DNA from: Rhabditoides inermis
Lineage: Eukaryota > Nematoda > Chromadorea > Rhabditida > Rhabditidae
Assembly: GCA_963966185.1 (NCBI GenBank)
Contig: CAWZYM010000207.1
Coordinates: 31,001 to 95,000, forward strand
DNA length: 64,000 bases
Direction of reading: 5' to 3'
Below, in pieces: positions 60,915 to 64,000 of this stretch. The position numbers and the translations under genes were made by a program. The notes under the pieces were generated by a model that saw only the letters and a program-made list of their open reading frames with translations, made no database searches and was not told the origin of the DNA. The first letter of the stretch is position 1; every line of letters begins with the position of its first letter.

Positions 60915-61603
60915 TGTGATTCCGTGCCTGCACACTTTCTGCCGACAGTGTACGGAGATTGCGAAGATTGAGACGTGTGCAAAGGTGAGAATGACTATAG
61001 TTCTGTTCTTGCAATAAGACGTGATGTGAAAGCTCGCTGCAATAGCGGTCAAAACAAGAGAGTCAGACGATAAGAGTACCGTAAGTCAAGAAAAATCGAA
61101 AACTAAGAAGCAGGGTATATTTCTGTGTTCTGTGATTATCATTTGCAGTGCTCTCATCCCATCGACCCACTCGTCTTCCCTAACAAAATAGCAAAAGAGC
61201 TAATTCAACAACTGGGAGAGACAGGTATCTCTTACTTTATCGAGTCATGTGCAACATTTTTTCAGACGACAGTGTCCGCGCGATCACATTCACACAGACA
61301 GAGAAGACAGTGCCCGCAGAAGTTCCATCTGGTCCTCTCTCCGGCATCGAGTGGGAGCCGGAATGCGAGAAGGAGAGACGGGAGTTGATCAAGCGGTGCG
61401 CCATCGTGCGGATTGAGGTGGACATTGCAAGAATGGACGAGGAAGCGAGGCTGCGGATGGAGAAGAGAAGGGAGGAGGAGGAGAGGAGGGAGAGGGAGTG
61501 GGAGGAGGAAAGGGAGAGGAGAAGGGAGGAGAAGCTGCGACTGAAGGAGGCGGAAAAAGGGATGAGACGCGTGGATGTGGGGTATGAAATGCAGGAGTTC
61601 TGA
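60915..61603 (+). CDS. RING-finger protein gene 1 (5' exon not found)
   Basis: Three exons inferred: 60,915-60,984; 61,149-61,224; 61,266-61,603 (introns 164 and 41 nt). Exon 1 encodes VIPCLHTFCRQC, the middle Cys-His-Cys-Cys of a C3HC4 RING, and ends in TCAK; exon 2 begins CSHPIDPLVFP, so the last Cys-X2-Cys is assembled across the splice. Exon 3 encodes a linker and a long highly charged coiled coil (EEARLRMEKRREEEERRE), ending MQEF before TGA. RING domains usually recruit E2 enzymes for ubiquitin transfer. The first Cys-X2-Cys exon is missing from the expected place. A CVLC-coding stretch at 60,801-60,812 is in a suitable order but runs into TAA. Exon phases and the 76-nt exon match RING gene 2, a tandem paralogue. 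Confidence 0.82.
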
Positions 61604-61660
61604 GCACTGTTACATTATATTACTCGGTTCTGATCATTGTATTGCTCAAATGTTGTGAAA

Positions 61661-61666
61661 AATAAA
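61661..61666 (+). terminator. Polyadenylation signal of RING gene 1
   Basis: AATAAA, 58 nt after the stop codon and the only canonical hexamer in that stretch. Confidence 0.65.
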
Positions 61667-62014
61667 CCATTCAATTCTTCTTCACATTACAACACGTTTT
61701 CTCTTCTCGCATAAATCACCATCATACAGTATCACGATCTTCATACAGCATGCACAGTAACAGTGATTAAAAAAAGTTCATCGAGGGTCATCGTAACGTG
61801 CTAAATTGCTAAAGTATTCTTCAACTCCATCCTAGAAGTGCAATTTGCGCGCAATCACTTTGCATAGGCTGTAGCTTAAAGCTATACTCTGTGATACCAC
61901 ACCTGAGGTCAGTTTTGGCGCCCTAGTTGCGCCACGGGCAGCGTCCTTCTAGCTGTTCCCATCATCGCATCGGACATTCATTTTCTTACATCTACGCTTC
62001 TCAAACACTGTATC
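61667..62014. other. Spacer between the RING genes
   Basis: No coding frame or repeat recognised. It should contain the 3' end of RING gene 1 and the promoter and 5' leader of RING gene 2; no TATA-like or other site could be assigned with confidence. Confidence 0.45.
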
Positions 62015-62340
62015 ATGACGCCCGCAAACCAACATTTTGCGTCTCTTTCTCCCCGAGAAGTGATAGTCAGCGAAGAACTGATCACTTGTGTAATCTGTAT
62101 GGACATTCTACACGACCCTATACAGTGAGTGCAAACTTTTGTTACATACTTTTTGCAAACCTTAAAAGTTTTAATGACATTGTTTTAAGAGCGTTGCCTT
62201 GCATGCACGCATTCTGCCGCTTCTGTCACACTTCTTACATGAGGCACTATTGTTTTTTCAACAGTATCTTCATTGATCAGAACGGACAAGGATTCCACTG
62301 TGCCAGGGTGAGACATTCTGTTTTCGCTATCAGTAGCATA

Positions 62341-62435
<95 letters not shown>

Positions 62436-63111
62436 CGATTGCTAGACATAGTTATTATTATATCTCCGTTTCAGTGTGTCAGGCCTCTCACAGGCCTGAC
62501 ACACTGAAACGGAGATATAATAATAACTATGTCTAGCAATCGGAGTGTACCTCCCTTCGAAACAGCTCGCTCGTTGGGTCGAGCAGTTCTACCAAAAATA
62601 TCCCGGTTCGTTTGTAACGACATGACTTATTGATCTTAATCTATAATCATTTCATACCAATTTATGAAATTGAAACACCTGAAACCTTCATTCTCGCTTT
62701 TTGGGGTTGCATCTAGACTCGGATTTTCAGTAATATTACAATTTATATTTATCATTACAATTTTGAAACGAATTAATTAAGATGATTAAGATCGTCGCCG
62801 GAACGATGCGATTCGTTCATCCAAGGAACATCTCGATGAACTCACGATGAAGAACTTGGTTAGTTGGTTTTTTTTTCATTATTTGAAAAAGGGAAAAATC
62901 CTTCTTCTTCTTCTTCTTTTTTCTTGAATGTTCATACATAAGTTCACAATTTTATTCGATCTTTTTTCCTTGGATGTTCATACTCGGTTCGAACTTTACT
63001 TTTCAGGAAAGAATCGCCGCTGAGGCTGCGACTAGGATTCTGCGTGAAGAAGAGGAAATCAGGAAGAAGGGAATCGTTGTTTCCATTCCAATGCCACCGA
63101 AGCTGCAGTGA
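62015..63111 (+). CDS. RING-finger protein gene 2, five exons, exon 3 broken by an inverted repeat
   Basis: Exons inferred: 62,015-62,124; 62,190-62,307; 62,475-62,605; 62,791-62,858; 63,007-63,111. The ATG at 62,015 opens MTPANQHFASLSPREV, then CVICMDILHDPIQ supplies the first RING Cys pair; exon 2 gives ALPCMHAFCRFC and ends FHCAR; exon 3 begins CVRPLT. This completes C-X2-C...C-X-H-X2-C-X2-C...C-X2-C, a C3HC4 RING expected in an E3 ubiquitin ligase. The later part of exon 3 (YLPSKQLARWVEQFYQKYP) and exons 4-5 (helical, ending VVSIPMPPKLQ) form a short C-terminal region. In exon 3 an inverted copy puts TGA at 62,505 in frame and shifts the rest. Removing 55 nt leaves 76 nt, the length of the equivalent exon in gene 1. 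Phases of all other junctions agree. Either a recent mutation or an assembly error. Confidence 0.83.
62341..62432. repeat. (CT)n(CA)n compound microsatellite in intron 2 of RING gene 2
   Basis: CT dinucleotides (62,341-62,389) pass directly into CA dinucleotides (62,390-62,432). The CA end is where the left arm of the inverted repeat begins. Confidence 0.95.
62430..62548. repeat. Perfect 57-bp inverted repeat with 5-nt spacer
   Basis: Left arm 62,430-62,486 and right arm 62,492-62,548 are exact reverse complements; spacer CTCAC. The left arm contains the 3' end of intron 2, acceptor TTTCAG and the first 12 nt of exon 3, so the right arm is an inverted copy of intron plus exon placed inside the exon. 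Confidence 0.97.
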
Positions 63112-63717
63112 GACAGTGGAATCAGGAAAATTAATGTGCTCTTCTCATTTTGTGTCGAATCGCTTGAATTTGGAGAAGATTACCCTAATTGATAAGCTCT
63201 CTATATATTTTCGCATGTATTTGTTTATAAATCACCATTCTCGGACCAAGGGTTCCTCTGTTGTCATGTTCTCATGTTCTCACTGTAGTCAGAACCAGGA
63301 AGTTAGCCCCTGGCTAGGCGCCTAGCAGCCGCCGCGCGGATGGTGGGCACGCGACGCGGACCTGACTCTCTCTTTTCTAGTACTCTCTCCGCGTCTCTGC
63401 CCGTGGGAAGAGAGAGAGGCGGGCTGCGGACTTTCTGATGGCGAGTTTATGCAGATTGTGACCATTTTTATTCCATTTACAATCAGATAAACAGTGGTTC
63501 GTCACCGAAAAGAAGGCACTGTTCGTTCGGATTTTGATACATGGCGTCTTCCGGTTGACAGTTGAAGGCTTCCGAGAAAGCCGCCATCTGAGCAATTACA
63601 ATTTTTATACATTAATAAATTATAAAGTTTATAAATAGAAATACATAATATGTATATACTTTATGTTATATAAACTTTATAATCATTATTTAAATGATTT
63701 TGCCCCACCTCTCGCAG
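63112..63717. other. 3' flank of RING gene 2 and unassigned sequence
   Basis: No AATAAA close to the stop. A GC-rich patch at 63,318-63,362 and an AT-rich patch at 63,600-63,690. Open frames of 72-93 codons overlap it on both strands, none with recognisable features. Confidence 0.4.
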
Positions 63718-63827
63718 ATAGGCATTATCGCGGAACAGCGCTCCAGAGTCTTTGTCGCCGTTTCTACAAAAAAACATTGAGAAATCGTAGATGTGAAAAA
63801 TGCTCACATATATACGGAATGTCTTGG
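63718..63827 (+). CDS. Possible exon with a Cys-X2-Cys pair, product unknown
   Basis: Preceded by a good acceptor (CCACCTCTCGCAG) and followed by a good donor (TGG|GTGAGT). Only one frame is open across it, encoding ALQSLCRRFYKKTLRNRRC and then EKCSHIYGMSW. I do not recognise the protein and the window ends before more exons can be traced. Could be the start of a further gene or chance. Confidence 0.3.
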
Positions 63828-64000
63828 GTGAGTGCTACAAAAGGTGACAGCATCGGCATAGAAAAACAGCTGTTGGTTCGTGAACGTTCTGTCGTTTTCT
63901 CAACTTGCATTGACACGTCGTTCTAAATAGACACACATTTTACAAGGGCGTAGTTATCGAACCGAACCAGTTTGTTTTTGAAGGCTTCCAAAAGGCTTTG
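63828..64000. other. Window end, nothing assigned
   Basis: The frame from the possible exon stays open to 63,926 but without a recognisable domain. The remaining 70 bp show no feature. Confidence 0.35.

Overview
The window looks like a repeat-rich stretch of an invertebrate animal nuclear genome. The evidence is a long monomeric satellite, Helitrons, two CR1-like non-LTR retrotransposons, several MITE families, many (GA)n tracts, and spliced genes with small introns (38, 41 and 43 nt are the shortest inferred). No prokaryotic gene organisation is visible. The genes recognised (poly(ADP-ribose) glycohydrolase, RING-finger proteins) do not identify the lineage, and I do not name one.

Layout. 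1-44,460: a satellite with a monomer of about 159 bp (158-166 bp) in three blocks (1-1,597; 3,657-12,227; 18,138-44,460), roughly 230 monomers by length/period. Monomer variants recur at fixed long distances, so the array has higher-order structure. The blocks are separated by non-autonomous Helitron-like elements: one reversed and 5'-truncated (1,598-3,656), and a head-to-tail group at 12,228-18,137 that contains a 1.7-kb internal tandem duplication. 44,463-50,299: a mosaic on the minus strand. An 862-bp segment with a 694-bp PIF/Harbinger-like MITE is present at both edges. Between the copies lie a CR1-like LINE fragment (ORF1 plus endonuclease, split by a hAT-like MITE with an 8-bp target duplication) and nine exons of a PARG gene. 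50,670-54,900: a nearly full-length CR1-like LINE on the plus strand, with ORF1 and ORF2 in one frame separated by a single TAG and two further stops late in ORF2.

54,901-64,000: sparse genic DNA. It holds a 42-bp minisatellite, three fold-back MITEs with arms of about 110 bp, a TIR element with a tRNA-like stretch, a pair of GC-rich hairpins, long GA tracts, and two tandem RING-finger paralogues (60,915-61,603 and 62,015-63,111). The paralogues share intron positions and phases.

Points of most interest: (1) the second RING gene carries a perfect 57-bp inverted repeat. Removing 55 nt of it restores an exon of 76 nt, exactly the length of the matching exon in its neighbour. (2) The PARG gene has lost conserved residues of its catalytic loop, stops at a LINE, and carries the same small MITE in two introns at nearly the same distance from the 5' splice site. 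(3) The satellite has nested long-period structure and a dyad that persists in several divergent monomers. All splice sites and family assignments were made by eye; no alignments or searches were run.
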